NCBI GenBank assembly: GCA_948567375.1
Contig: OX419759.1
Span: 46,590,593 to 46,654,592, forward strand
DNA: 64,000 nucleotides
Source: Lunularia cruciata
Lineage: Eukaryota > Streptophyta > Marchantiopsida > Lunulariales > Lunulariaceae
Direction of reading: 5' to 3'
Part shown: positions 1 to 10,499 of the stretch, one piece after another
How the letters are laid out: every line of letters begins with the position of its first letter
How positions within the stretch are numbered: the stretch's first letter is position 1
Program-made: the position numbers and the translations under genes
Notes under the pieces: model-generated
Seen by the model: only the letters and a program-made list of their open reading frames with translations
The model's database searches: none
Told to the model about the DNA's origin: nothing

Positions 1-473
1 TTGGTGCCGAGTATCTAGAAGAGTGCTTGCCAAAACTTCCCAATAAATCGAGGATCACGGTCGGAGATGAGTACACATGGCATCCCATGATGCTTGAAGA
101 CATTGTCAAAGTAGATTTGCGCTAAGGTTGGAGCATCCACGGTATCACAGGTTGGTGCCAAGTGGATTTGCTTACTAAGCTTATCCACAAACACCATGAT
201 TGCGGTGTGTCCTTGTTTTGTATTTGGAAAAGATGTGATGAGATCCAAGCTTACATGCTCCCAACAAGTGGATGGAAAGGCGAGTGGTTGAAGGAGTCCA
301 CTCGGCTTCTGGTTGCTGGCCTTGTTACGTTGGAAGCTCTCACACAATGGGAAAAATTCTTGAACATCTCGTGTCATGTTGGGCCACCACCATTGACGTT
401 GGAGGGTACCCAAGGTATTGTCCATGCCCATGTGACCAGCGATGGGTAAATAATGGGCTTCTTGAAGGCGCAC
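1..473 (-). pseudogene. Element A integrase (5' part of the domain, cut by the window edge)
   Basis: The frame opens with the zinc-binding N-terminal domain (GHMGMDNTLGTLQRQWWWPN, then a CESF where family members have CxxC, so one cysteine is lost). The catalytic core follows, with the first aspartate in WEHVSLDLI and the second in LISDRDPRF; the catalytic glutamate would lie off the left edge. Integrase joins cDNA ends to the host chromosome. Confidence 0.85.
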
Positions 474-476
474 AAG

Positions 477-2030
477 TCAAAGATCACCTTTAGCTGGAAC
501 ATAGATCCAGTCCTCATGGAATAAAAGGCCCTCCTTGATAGAGAAGGTGTTGTACTCCTTATCGCATGCCGTAAGGCAACCATGTACCATTTGGAAGAAG
601 AGATCTTGGTGTAGAGCTGACTGAAACTCATTTTGGACCTTGGAGTCAACTGACACCGTTGAAATTGGCGCTATGATGAGAAGAAGAGCCTTCAAATCAG
701 GTTGTTGTGATAAAGCATCAGGGATGACATGGAACCAACCTGGTTTGTACTCAAGTTTGATGTCATACAGTTGGAGTTGTTCCGCCCATCGATGATGTTG
801 ATTCTTCATGTGTTCCAAGTGTAAGGTCTGCAACAATGGTTTGTGATCAGCTTGCATGATCACTTGTTTCCCCAAGAGGTAATGCCCCCATACCTTAGTA
901 GCATATACCATTGCAAGTTGTTCTCAATCTTGAGCAAAGTAGTTTTGTTCAGCCGTATTGAGTCAGTGAGACACAAAGGCAATGGGATGGAGTCCATCTG
1001 AGAATTCTTGTTGCAACACGGCTTCGATTGCAAAGTTAGAAGCATCAAAATCAACCACACAAGGTAGTTGAGGATCATATGGTTGAAGAATGGGTCTTGA
1101 AGACACCATATGCTTTAACTTCTGGAATGCTTCTTCATGCTTGGTGGTCCAATGGAAACTCGAGCTCTTTCCCAAGAGGTCAGTCAATGGTGTAGCCACA
1201 TGAGCATAATAATGGATGAATGGTCGGTAAAAACTGGCCAATCCATTGAATGCCCATACTTCTCTAGCATCCTTTGGGGTAGGCCAATCAATAATGGCAT
1301 TGATTTTCTCTTTTTCCATCTTGATCTCCTCTAATGAGATCTTATGACCCAAGAAGGTAACGCCCTTCTGCCAAAAGGCACACTTTGACTTCTTGCAATA
1401 AAATCTCCATTGTTGTAGTCGTCTTAGGACTTCTCGCACATGATTCATGTGTTTTGCCTTTGTCTTACTATAAATTTAGATGTCATCCAAGAACACCACC
1501 ACGGACCAATCCAATAGTCCATCCAACACCCAATGCATCTGATTTATGAAGACTGTTGGAGCATTAGTGAGTTTGAAAGGTAGAACTCTACACTCAAAAT
1601 GCCCATACCTTGAACGAAAGGTAGTCTTTTGCACATCCTCTCTATCAATAGGAATTTTCCAATAGCCACTATGAAGATCCAACTTGGAAAAGTAGCATGC
1701 TCCACTTAGTTGATCAAGCAAGTCATCGATCTGAGGCAAGGGATATGCGTTGTTCACGGTTTGTTTATTGAGCCCACGATAATCAATACAAAAATGAGGT
1801 CCTCCATCCTTCTTTGGAACAAATAGTAACGGTGCTCCCCAAGGAGAGGTACTATGTTGTATGAAGTCCTTCTCCAAAAACTCTGTAAATGTTGTTTGCA
1901 ACTCCTCCAACTCCTTTGGTGAGAGCCAATAGATTGGTCTACTCACTAGAGTACTCCCTTGCAATAACTCAATCTTGAAGGGCATACCTTGATCGGAGGG
2001 TAATCCCTTTGGCAAATCATCCAGAAACAC
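477..2030 (-). pseudogene. Element A reverse transcriptase and RNase H
   Basis: The minus-strand frames 2030-1476, 1448-963 and 911-477 together form one gypsy RT-RNase H. Visible signatures are [41 protein letters not shown] and the catalytic box as VVVFLDDI (YxDD family with F in place of Y). RNase H follows, with CVVDFDASNFAIEAVLQQE and ADHKPLLQTL. A stop codon directly follows LDDI and separate frames are needed after it, so the enzyme is dead. It would copy element RNA into cDNA in a cytoplasmic particle. Confidence 0.9.
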
Positions 2031-2445
2031 GTCTGCAAACTCCTAAACTATCCGATCCACCATTGCTTGATGAGGCTCTTGGCTCTCCTCTAATTGTTCT
2101 TGTGCAATCGGCTTGATCCACATCACGAATACAAACTTATCTTCCTCCAAAGCTTGCTCTATGGCTGCTTTACTAACCAACTTCCCTTCCAAGGACGCAT
2201 CTCTCTTCCAAGCTTGCTCCATGGTTGCCTTCTTGGCAAACTTCTCATCTTGGGACTCCACTCCCTTCAAGGTTCACTTTATGGCTACCTTCTCAAAAAA
2301 CTTCCCATTTGAGACTGACTATTCTTAAGTGTCTTACTCAAAGGTTCCAGACAACCTAATCAGAAATTCCTACCTTGGTGTTGTACTTGAATTTGGCATT
2401 GGATCCAATTGAATTGAACCTTATGATGTTCAAGCCAAGGTAGAC

Positions 2446-2751
2446 CTAGAATGATATCATAGTGTAGAGGTGCCAGTAAAACCTCATACACTCCAAATAC
2501 TCCTTCCCAATCTTGAAGGTAACAGGATGCAAGCTGCGGAATGCATAACCCTTTTTACCATCCGCCATCATCGAACTACTTCCAATCACTAGCTTGATAG
2601 AAATACCCAATTCCTTTGCTACTTGCATAGACATGCAATTCTCTGAACTTCTAGAATCAACCAAAATCCTACAACCGTGATTAGATATTGTACCTTGCAA
2701 GTGAAGCAAATTTGCATAGGTCGAGCTTTCAATCCTATTAAAACTAATCAA
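2446..2751 (-). pseudogene. Element A aspartic protease region
   Basis: The frame holds LHLQGTISNHGCRILVDSRSSENCMS followed by VAKELGI. The layout matches a retroviral-type protease whose active site D-S/T-G would be at VDSR, so the glycine is changed to arginine. It lies between the gag zinc knuckle and the reverse transcriptase, as expected. The protease would cut the gag-pol polyprotein. Confidence 0.65.
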
Positions 2752-2779
2752 GCTCCCAATAGGCGGCTCAAAATCTCCT

Positions 2780-3700
2780 ATTGGGATGCTTTGTTTCCTT
2801 GATCATTCAGTTCCACAAACTCCATCTAGGCAACTTGTCGAGGTCACCCATTCCTAAGTGGACATTCAGCAATGCGATGTCCAACTTGGCGACAATAAAA
2901 GTAACCTCCATTTTGTCACCATCTTTCTCTATTTGCTGCACAAAGTGGCCTCAGTTGGATAGTACCAATCTCCATTAGTGTTGGTTCTTCCACCCGTGCA
3001 TATTGTATTGGTAAGCTTGGTGTAAGTCGAGGTCAAGACCAAGTTGTCACAACCAAGGAATCAAAGCGCTCAACCAATTGCATGGCTTCTTCTATATTTG
3101 TGGTTCTCGCATGGTCACCTCCAATTTGGTTCGTGACTTCAATCCCCGCACAAATTGATCCAGAACTTTTCCTTCTTGTATATCTAGAATTTGCATGATG
3201 ATGTTCTGAAATTATGTGATGTAGCCTCTTATTGAGCCAATTTGCTTCAACTTTGCCAATTTATCTCGTGTGGTTTGGGTAGCATTTATAGTTTGAAATT
3301 GACCAAGTATTGCATCCTTGAATTCCGTCCATGTCAAGATTGGTGCAACAATATGTTGTTCAGCTTGTGCCACTCGGAATCGCCACCAAATTTTTGCCAC
3401 ACCATCCAATTGGCTAGAAGCCAAGAGCATCTATTTTTGTTCATCTTGAAAATTGGTGGCTTTGAAGTAACATTCGCAATCAAACACAAAATTCTCCATT
3501 GTGCTCGGAAGATTCTTACCTTCAAACACCTTAGGTTTTGGAAATCAAATATGATCTTCTCCATCTCAGACTAACGCTCTCTCTATATGTTCTCGTTGTT
3601 GTTGGTCTCGTTCGTCCTACAATTGAGTAAGTTGCTTGATTTGTTGTTGCATCGCAAGGATAACGTCCGGTATTGCCGCCATAGCTACTACTCTATCCTA
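2780..3700 (-). pseudogene. Element A gag with degenerate zinc knuckle
   Basis: The minus strand reads as a gag-like frame: SQLDGVAKIWWRFRVAQAEQ and TWTEFKDAILGQFQ at 3212-3430, typical of the plant retrotransposon gag domain. Near 2846-2896 it reads YFYCRQVGHRIAEC, a CCHC knuckle whose first cysteine has become tyrosine. The region is fragmented by stops. Gag builds the virus-like particle and binds the element RNA. Confidence 0.7.
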
Positions 3701-3950
3701 CTACTCTATCATACTACTCCTAATTTATCTAATTGATTAACACATAAATACAACACATCCACCTTTCTCAATAAGTGACAACCGGAAGTATCAAGGGTTC
3801 CTCAAACACGGTAATCATATGTAGAAAATCTTGCCCAAAGCGTGAGGTGATGAATTGTATGAGGTGGTGCTTGGGTAATATCTGGACATGAAAATCCCAA
3901 TGGTTTAGCGGAAGTGGATTCAGTGGTCCATAAATTCCATCCATCCCATT

Positions 3951-3965
3951 CCTGCTTTGATACCA
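3951..3965 (-). other. Primer binding site of element A (initiator Met-tRNA type)
   Basis: On the minus strand this reads TGGTATCAAAGCAGG, close to the TGGTATCAGAGC that pairs with initiator methionine tRNA in many plant LTR elements. It lies one base inside the LTR end (3967), exactly where minus-strand cDNA synthesis starts. This fixes the orientation and the inner LTR boundary. Confidence 0.8.
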
Positions 3966-4070
3966 ATGGAAAAGACCAAGACCGAGGAGAGAAATAGGAG
4001 AATGGAAACTCACATTGGGACACTTGAATGAGGGAAAACTCCAAATGCCTAACATGAGCTTTGGTTTTGG

Positions 4071-4078
4071 TATTTATA
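4071..4078 (-). promoter_or_regulatory. TATA box of the element A LTR
   Basis: On the minus strand the sequence is TATAAATA. The other LTR copy has TATATATA at the matching place (22777-22784). It lies downstream of the heat-shock-element block, so the order is enhancer, TATA box, transcript start, primer binding site. Confidence 0.65.
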
Positions 4079-4099
4079 GGTAGCATACAAGACCCTTGA

Positions 4100-4300
4100 G
4101 AAGCTTCTCAAGAAGCTTTCTCAAGCCGCTTTCTTAGAGTGCAAGCCAAGTTAACTAGGAAGCTTCTCAAGAAGTTGACTACTTGACGTGCAAACTAAGC
4201 TAGTTGGAAGCTTCTAGAAGCTACTTACTTGCGGTGCAAGCTAAGCTAGCCAGGATACTTCCAGAATATTCTAAGCAGCCTAGATACTTCCGGAATATTC
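4100..4300 (-). promoter_or_regulatory. Cluster of heat-shock elements in the element A LTR
   Basis: Heat-shock factors bind alternating GAA and TTC blocks spaced by two bases. Three perfect three-block sites are present: 4207-4219 (GAAGCTTCTAGAA), 4259-4271 (TTCCAGAATATTC) and 4288-4300 (TTCCGGAATATTC). Two-block sites GAAGCTTC lie at 4100-4107 and 4159-4166. The arrangement upstream of a TATA box suggests a heat-inducible LTR promoter. Function is inferred; the sites are seen directly. Confidence 0.7.
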
Positions 4301-4379
4301 TAGACTAATTTGTCTTATGTGCTACTTCGTAAATCGGACTAACTTCATTGCTAAACTCCATATTGTTACCATCCTCTCA

Positions 4380-6090
4380 TGACCTACAAAATCCTCCAAG
4401 ATCTCATCAACAAATGGTAATGGGTAGTAGTCCTTCTTGGTAACAACGTTGAGCTTCTTGTAATCCACACATACCCAAAGCTTACCATTTTTTCTTCAAA
4501 GTCACAATTGAAGACATCCATTCTCCACCTCAAAGATAAATCTAACCTCCTTGAGCTTATCAATCTCCTCCTTCACAACCAAAGTATTGGTGGACTAATG
4601 CAACGTTACTTTTGACGGATTGGTCTTGTATATGACTCCATCTCTATCTTATGCTCCTCCAAGGTGACTTCCTTCAGATCCTTGTAATTGAAAGCAAATA
4701 CATGGATGAACTTGCAAAAAATCTCTTTAAATCTCACCTTCTTCTCCTTGGTAACATTTGGACTATACTTGAGGGTAGATACCCTCCTCTCTATCTCTTC
4801 AAGTGTCAATGGTGATTTATTTGGGCCCTTCAAAACCTCTAGCTTAGGTGAAAGATCCATAACACACAAGGGATACACATCTAAATCAGATTCAGATTCA
4901 TCCTCCTCCATGGAAGTCTCCTCTTCCATGCTTGTGTCCACACCTGAGCTCCTTCTTCAAAATCTGATTCTCAATAATTAGAAGATGGTGTATCTGAATG
5001 TGAAGTGTTGGTGGTGTTAGTCATAGGAACTATGACTCTATGGTTTGATGGCCCAATCCTCAAGTACCCTTTGTGCCATCAATCAGTTGTGCGCGCTACT
5101 CTCAACCATGGCCTCCCAAGAAGTAAGTCATAGCTTGAATCCTTCAAGACTTGGAAAGTCATGAGATTTTGAACTCCCATAGCTGAAACTACCACTTTAT
5201 CCATCACCCCTATTGGTCAAATTTGTTGCTTGTTTGCCATGCTCACCACAAATGTTGAAGGTCTTGACGGTATCATACCCAACTTCTTCATCAACCTTTT
5301 TGACATGGCATTCACTGCTGATCCTCCATCAACCAATGCATCATTGATGTTCTGACCGTTCATTCTCACATCAATCTTGGAGGCATATTCACAAGCCTCC
5401 TATGGTGTTAGCTTGGCATCCACCACCCCCATTGATACTAGAGCTTTTGCCTTCTTCTTCTTCTTGCTCCTTGTAGAACTCAAACCACCTCTAAGCTCCT
5501 TTCTCAAAGTAGGATTCAAAGCAATCAGTTGGCCCACTATGATGTTAGCCTTGTGACTACCAACATCCTCCAAGACATTATAGTTCCATTGTTGCTTTGA
5601 GATCAAGAAGTCCTCCATCTCCAACTTCTTCCTTGGAGTCTTTGTTGTTGATGGTGTTGAAGTACTTGTGCAAGTGCTCCTAGTAGACATAGGAGTATCT
5701 TGGCTAGGAGGAAATCCTTGAAAAGAGTGCACATCCTTTGCAAAATGAGCTCTCTTCTTCTCTTGTGCCAAAATATCCAAATTAAGACCCTTGGACTTTG
5801 AGCACTCTCTCTTCTCATACTTGCTCTAAACCACATCTATACATGCTATTCCCCTTACCTTTATTTGGATTAGGAGCCAATTGGGTTTTACTACCTCCCT
5901 CTTTCCCTCTATTGGCTCCCTCATAATCCCTTCCTCCATGGTAAGTGGAATTTGGGCAATTCTTTTAGATGTGACCTCTTCTTCCACAACCAAACCAATT
6001 TCTCTCATTGAAATTGTTGGTTGATTGGACTCCTCTATATAAATTAGCTTCCATAATTCCTAGGCCCTCTCCACACATTCTGATCCACCT
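4380..6090 (-). pseudogene. Element B (gypsy): zinc knuckle, protease and start of reverse transcriptase
   Basis: On the minus strand from 6008 down I read a knuckle WFGCGRRGHI-KNC (first cysteine lost), then a lysine-rich linker (5400-5780). A protease follows with NDALVDGGSAVNAM at about 5335-5295, where the active site is D-G-G. An acidic frame (4606-4941) follows, then the start of a reverse transcriptase (VVKEEIDKLKEVRFI, WVCVDYKKLNVVTKKDYYPL). It stops at 4380 where the LTR of A begins. Several stops and one frameshift in the reverse transcriptase are visible. Confidence 0.8.
6087..6090. repeat. Target-site duplication, left copy (element C)
   Basis: ACCT here and ACCT at 15706-15709 flank element C (five bases CACCT and AACCT with one mismatch). 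Removing C and one copy restores an open reading across element B's gag (LWEEREVDQNVWRGPRNYGS), which supports the boundary. Confidence 0.65.
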
Positions 6091-6544
6091 TGTCATGCCA
6101 TTTGTAGTGTCACATTTGGATTGCTCAAACATCGGAGTTGTAGTGATAGTAGTTAGAGGTATTTCAACAGTTTCCCATAGACTACTTTCTGATGGTTAGA
6201 TTTTTTGTTTGGAATATTGACTTCATGGTGGGGCCCACAGTCACTTTGCACCATTTGGACCATTGAGTGTGCCATCAACGGGGCTATTAGGGTTTCAGAC
6301 CTAGCTCAAGTCCAAGGGTATACTTTCAAAATGCAGCTCTGGAGAGGTCACTTCTCTAATGTTGAGCCTTCAAGTTCTTGGCTATGGTGGACATAGGCCG
6401 ATGAGCGTCACCTAGATTTTCTTAGCTAGAGTGGGTGTGGCTTGACTGTAATTATTGCCAAGTTGTTGGCAATTTATAGAGTGATAGATCAAGTACTGAT
6501 TTGAGTTGAGTTGATTTGAGAGTTGTAAATAATCTGATTACATT
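6091..6544 (+). repeat. Left terminal repeat L of element C
   Basis: It begins TGTCATGCC and ends GATTACA. It aligns over its length with 15150-15599 and with about 56424-56862. The roughly 107-bp block X that surrounds the right-hand L is missing both before and after this one. The landmark phrase TTCTTGGCTATGGTGGAC occurs near its 3' end in the left and right copies, and in the third as TTTTTGGCTATGGTGGAC. Confidence 0.8.
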
Positions 6545-7780
6545 TAAGAAGTGAAGTTAGGGGGAAATCGGGTGTAGGAATTGAGAGTGTTGGTGGTATC
6601 TCTAAGAATCACTGATTGTTGATAGCTTGATCAGAGCTCAGGTTTTCCCTAGTGTGCAGAAGCTCATTCAATTGATGTAAATTTGGTAGCTCGATCGGAG
6701 CTCAAGTTTTTCCTAGTGTGCAGAAGCTTATTCAATTGATGCAGATTTGGCATATTAGGCAGATGTGGAGGAGTGTTGCCACATTTTGGAGGAGGTTTGA
6801 AGTTGCAAATTTTGGCCAGAGTTGGTGGAGTTTTTGGCAAATTTGGAAGAGGTTTGAAGTGGTAAGAAGAAAGGCCTCATTTGGCTGAATTTGGGCATTT
6901 AGAGGCTTTGAGACATTGGGCTGTGGGGTATGAGAGGCTACAAAGGCCTAGAAGGGCCAACAAGCCAACTTGCTGGCGTGAGGCTAGCTAGTTTAGAGTA
7001 GATCTCGATCATTGTTTGACAAAATCTGCCCATCTTGCTAGATTGTGCACAACAACATTTTACTCCTAGATCTCTTGTTCTTAGACTGGTGCCCTAGCCA
7101 ATTGGTCCACCCTCACTTGTTGTCCTAGTGATTGGCCCATTTTTATCTATACACTTGTAGCTTTAGCTAAGAGAGGCAATTTGATCCCATTCTTGGTGAT
7201 CTTGGTAGCTTAGGACATAGATACAAACTCCTCTTATGTCAAATGCCAAATGGTGATAGAGTCAATCCCGTGTTGCTCTATGAGATGGAAGGTTTTTGTT
7301 AAGATTTCTTGTGATTGGACTCCCTCCATTCCCTACTTCTTGTTTGTGCACCATTTTTGTATGAGGTGCCTTGACTTTTGAGCATTGGTGCTCTAGTGCA
7401 CTCTTGGTAGTGAGGCTAGAGTGATGACTAGTCAGACTACCTTTGTTTCTCTCCGGTGAAACAGGAAGTGATGATCTACAAACCATGAGATTGCATTTTT
7501 TGATGATAGGTTACAAGTTGCCCTTTCTCCTAGATTAGTTATCTCAATTAGAGTTACATTAATGGGTGGTGTTCCGTGGGTAATGGCACTTGGTGGTGCT
7601 CAGTTGGTGTTGACAGTTGGTGGGGTACTTGTAGTTGCAGTTTGTGGTTTCAATTTGTGGTTGCAGTTGTGGTTATTTATCATAACAAAGTTCTTTGGGG
7701 ATTCCAGAGGAGTTAACCCTGCAGTACGTGGTGGGTTTACTCGGAGTGGTGCTTGGTATTAGCCTGTATCTCAAGTCCCA
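6545..7780 (+). other. Untranslated leader of element C
   Basis: No convincing coding frame is seen. The leader recurs in the copy at 56.9-58.2 kb. It holds GGTGGTATCTCTAAG near 6590, a weak match to a Met-tRNA primer binding site, and an internal direct repeat (TAGCTTGATCAGAGCTCAGG and a near copy about 66 bp later). The true primer binding site is unclear. Confidence 0.6.
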
Positions 7781-8970
7781 ATGAGAGAGGAGATTGACTC
7801 TGAGTTGGAGTTTGATACAAGAGCTGATTCAATTGAGAGTGCACTTGGCGTGTCCGCACCATTGTTGTGGGACATGGATGAGATTTATGGAGCCAAAGGC
7901 CCTAAGCGTTACTCTGGTATAGTGAGTACCATTGAGTTGGATAACTTCACCTAGGAGTTTGATAGTTGCTGTGATCTTCAGCAAATGTGGAATCCGACTT
8001 TGTTTATACACTTTTGGCATGGAAGGGGTTGTTTCAACATTTAGAGGGTATGCCGATGGACAACTACCATGAGTTTAGGAGAGCTCATTTGGAGGAGATT
8101 GAGTTATGGAGACAATATTGGTCTTTGAACTATGTCTCCATCACTTCAGGCTTGGTTGCTAAGAGTAGATCGACTGTATCCACAAGTTCTAGCTCGAGTA
8201 GCGTTGGTAGAGCTAATAGAGATGCACTAGTTAGAGATATAGTGCTGCCACGAGTGGAGGTACCATTGTAAGAGGTGGTGTGGTATCAGGGTTTAGCCCC
8301 ATGGTGGAGTTCTTCTAGTGTTTGAGGTAGAACTACCAAGGAGTGTAGACTAACAAGCTAAGGAGCTTGCAAGAGTTCCAACAGAAGGCTAGAGAGAGCC
8401 TATGCAAAGCATACACTCCCATGAGGCGGCTGATCAGTTTCACTCAAGGAGTTATTGAGGCCTAGGCAGTCCAACTTTGGTATGGGATACTAGACAGGGA
8501 GTTACGATGTAGAGTTTGTGATGCTACATTGTTACATGCTACTTCACCCACTTTGGCAGTGGTCTTTAGTTTGGCTGAGCATATTGAGCTCAACATAGTG
8601 GAGGAGAGGGTAATGACATCTAGATTTGGTAAAGAGACCTCATCCACAATTGTTACTTCTTCTAGAGTGCAACATAATGCACCACGTCCAGTTAGTTTTT
8701 TTGAGGACAGGGTGGACAACCCAAATCCTATGGAGCGAGTGGAAGGCCTAGTGGAGCTAGACCCTTACCTTCATTTTCAAGTCAACAACAACCAGTGAGT
8801 GGTAGTGTTGCTTGTTGGACTTGTGGTGGATCTCACCATAGGAGAGAGTGTACTTAGGGCAGTGAACCTGATACCCCTAGTGCATCATAGCTAACATAGA
8901 GGCAATATGAGTATTGCTATAGATTTGGTCACACTAGTGACCGATGCTTTGACCTACACCTAGAGTTACA
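7781..8970 (+). pseudogene. Element C gag with two zinc knuckles
   Basis: The frame from ATG at 7781 reads MREEIDSELEFDTRADSIES and continues with stops to about 8800. Two tandem knuckles follow: CWTCGGSHHRREC and YEYCYRFGHTSDRC (first cysteine replaced by tyrosine). The same gag, degenerate too, is present at 58281-59088. Gag would package the element RNA; two knuckles instead of one is a mild peculiarity. Confidence 0.75.
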
Positions 8971-9819
8971 GAGTGGTAGGGCTGCTATGGTAAGGTTGTA
9001 GAGGAGCTCCAGTTCATGGAGGACGAGGTGGTAGAGGTGGTGGTAGAGGATCTACACCTAGTAGAGGTGTGGTACTTGCCCCTACTTCTGATATAGATAT
9101 GGCTACTTGGATTGAGTAGTTAGAGCAGAGATTGGCTAGTATGGCCGTTGCTTAGAGGAGATCAGATTTGGGTGTTGAGGCTTCCACCTCATATGATGGT
9201 GATAGAGATGCTTTGGACTTCATGTGCGGGGCAACACAGGTGGATGCATCTGTAGCAATGACTAGGAGCAAAATACATGCTCTAGAGCCTAGAGGATCAT
9301 CAATGCAGTTGGACCCATAGAGAAGAGAGGTTGGGAGACATGTCAGACTTCCCCAGTCTTTCATGCTATCTGAGGCATTATTGACAACATCCATGGCTCC
9401 TAGACGTCCTAGTGTAGGTGTGGTAGGTGGTGATGGAGTGCATGACAACTACCTACTAGTTAGCCACTTGCTACTATACAGATTGAGTCTAGTATGATGT
9501 TGGGGGCAGCTCAGCTGATTATATGGTGCCCTTTGTTTTCAACCAGTGATATGTTTACATTGGAAGTTGACCTAGTCTTGGTGTTCTGGTTGGCTGCCAT
9601 GCTTTGTGAGAGTAGGGATGATGCGGTTCCTACTACTAAAGTAGAGGTGGTTGAAAGTGGAGTTGACTTGGTTGAGGAGCATGGGATCCGTTCAACGACC
9701 ACTGGTTTATGGCAAGTAGCAGCGGTTAGACTAGAGGAGTTGCCGGCTAGACCGGCCTTTGAGAGAGCACGATTTACATCGAGTGTTGTCCTATTGGATA
9801 AGTAGAGGGGGGTTTTTGT

Positions 9820-10175
9820 TTGGTGGGACCTTCAGGGAGGGTCTATATACCACAGAAAGTCTTGTTAGACTCTGGTGCCCAGCCCCTTATGTTGGGGAAG
9901 GCTGTAGTAGTCGCTTTGGAGTTACAGAAGACCAATGTGGAGAGGTGTCCATTTCAAATCCAGACATCTCTAGGTGGTGGTTTGACATAATACATCACAC
10001 GTGGGGAGCTTGTTGTCCAGGTTCAGCTTGGTCATCCAATTGATAACTTGGTGGTGAGAGCTCAAGCTATTGCAACAATAACTGAGTCATACAATGTGCT
10101 AGTTGGAGGAGCAATGTTATACCCCATGGGTTTCAACATTGATTATTGGGAGGAGATAGTCTTCTATAGACCAGT
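9820..10175 (+). pseudogene. Element C aspartic protease
   Basis: A plus-strand frame reads VYIPQKVLLDSGAQPLMLGK, with the canonical D-S-G-A active site, followed by VVVALELQK and, after a stop, ELVVQVQLGHPIDNLVVRAQ and then VLVGGAMLYPMGF. This is the normal layout of a retropepsin with its second hydrophobic-hydrophobic-glycine segment. It lies just before the methyltransferase. Stops interrupt it. Confidence 0.75.
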
Positions 10176-10499
10176 TTGGCAATCTGGTGAGGGACATGTA
10201 TGTCACTTACCTGTCACTTACTAGTACGCTTTAGTAGTGGCAGTCTTGGGGCACTACAGTTTGAGACCATGGCATCATCAATTTCAGCTTTCAATGGTGC
10301 AGTTACTTGGCTTGGTGACTTGTTGGAGTGGAACGCCCATGTAGAGGATACTCCGGTACCAGAGGAGATCACTCGGATTTGGAGTACAAGTGGGATTGTT
10401 CCATCCACCTTGGATGTTCCATTGTGGAGTTCAAAGGAGGCATTGCAACACCATGCAGATCAGTTGGTGCAATAGGCTTGGAGTGGAGCTTTCATACCA

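Larger units (their letters stand above)
1..4379 (-). mobile_element. Element A: Ty3/gypsy LTR retrotransposon, truncated by the window edge
   Basis: Reading on the minus strand from right to left I see, in order, a 5' LTR, a methionine-tRNA-type primer binding site, gag with a zinc knuckle, protease, reverse transcriptase, RNase H and integrase. This order (integrase after RNase H) is the Ty3/gypsy order. The 3' end and 3' LTR lie beyond the left edge. Its right boundary falls inside the reverse transcriptase of element B, so A is inserted in B. Stops and frameshifts, for example just after the LDDI motif of the reverse transcriptase, show that the copy cannot act by itself. Confidence 0.9.
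3967..4379 (-). repeat. 5' LTR of element A
   Basis: The inner boundary is set by the primer binding site and the outer by the break in element B's reverse transcriptase. The same sequence, about 400 bp, recurs at 22673-23071 in the same orientation. On the minus strand it starts near GGTAACAATA (TGTAACAATA in the other copy) and ends in CCA. It contains a TATA box and many heat-shock-type GAA/TTC blocks, listed separately. Confidence 0.8.
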
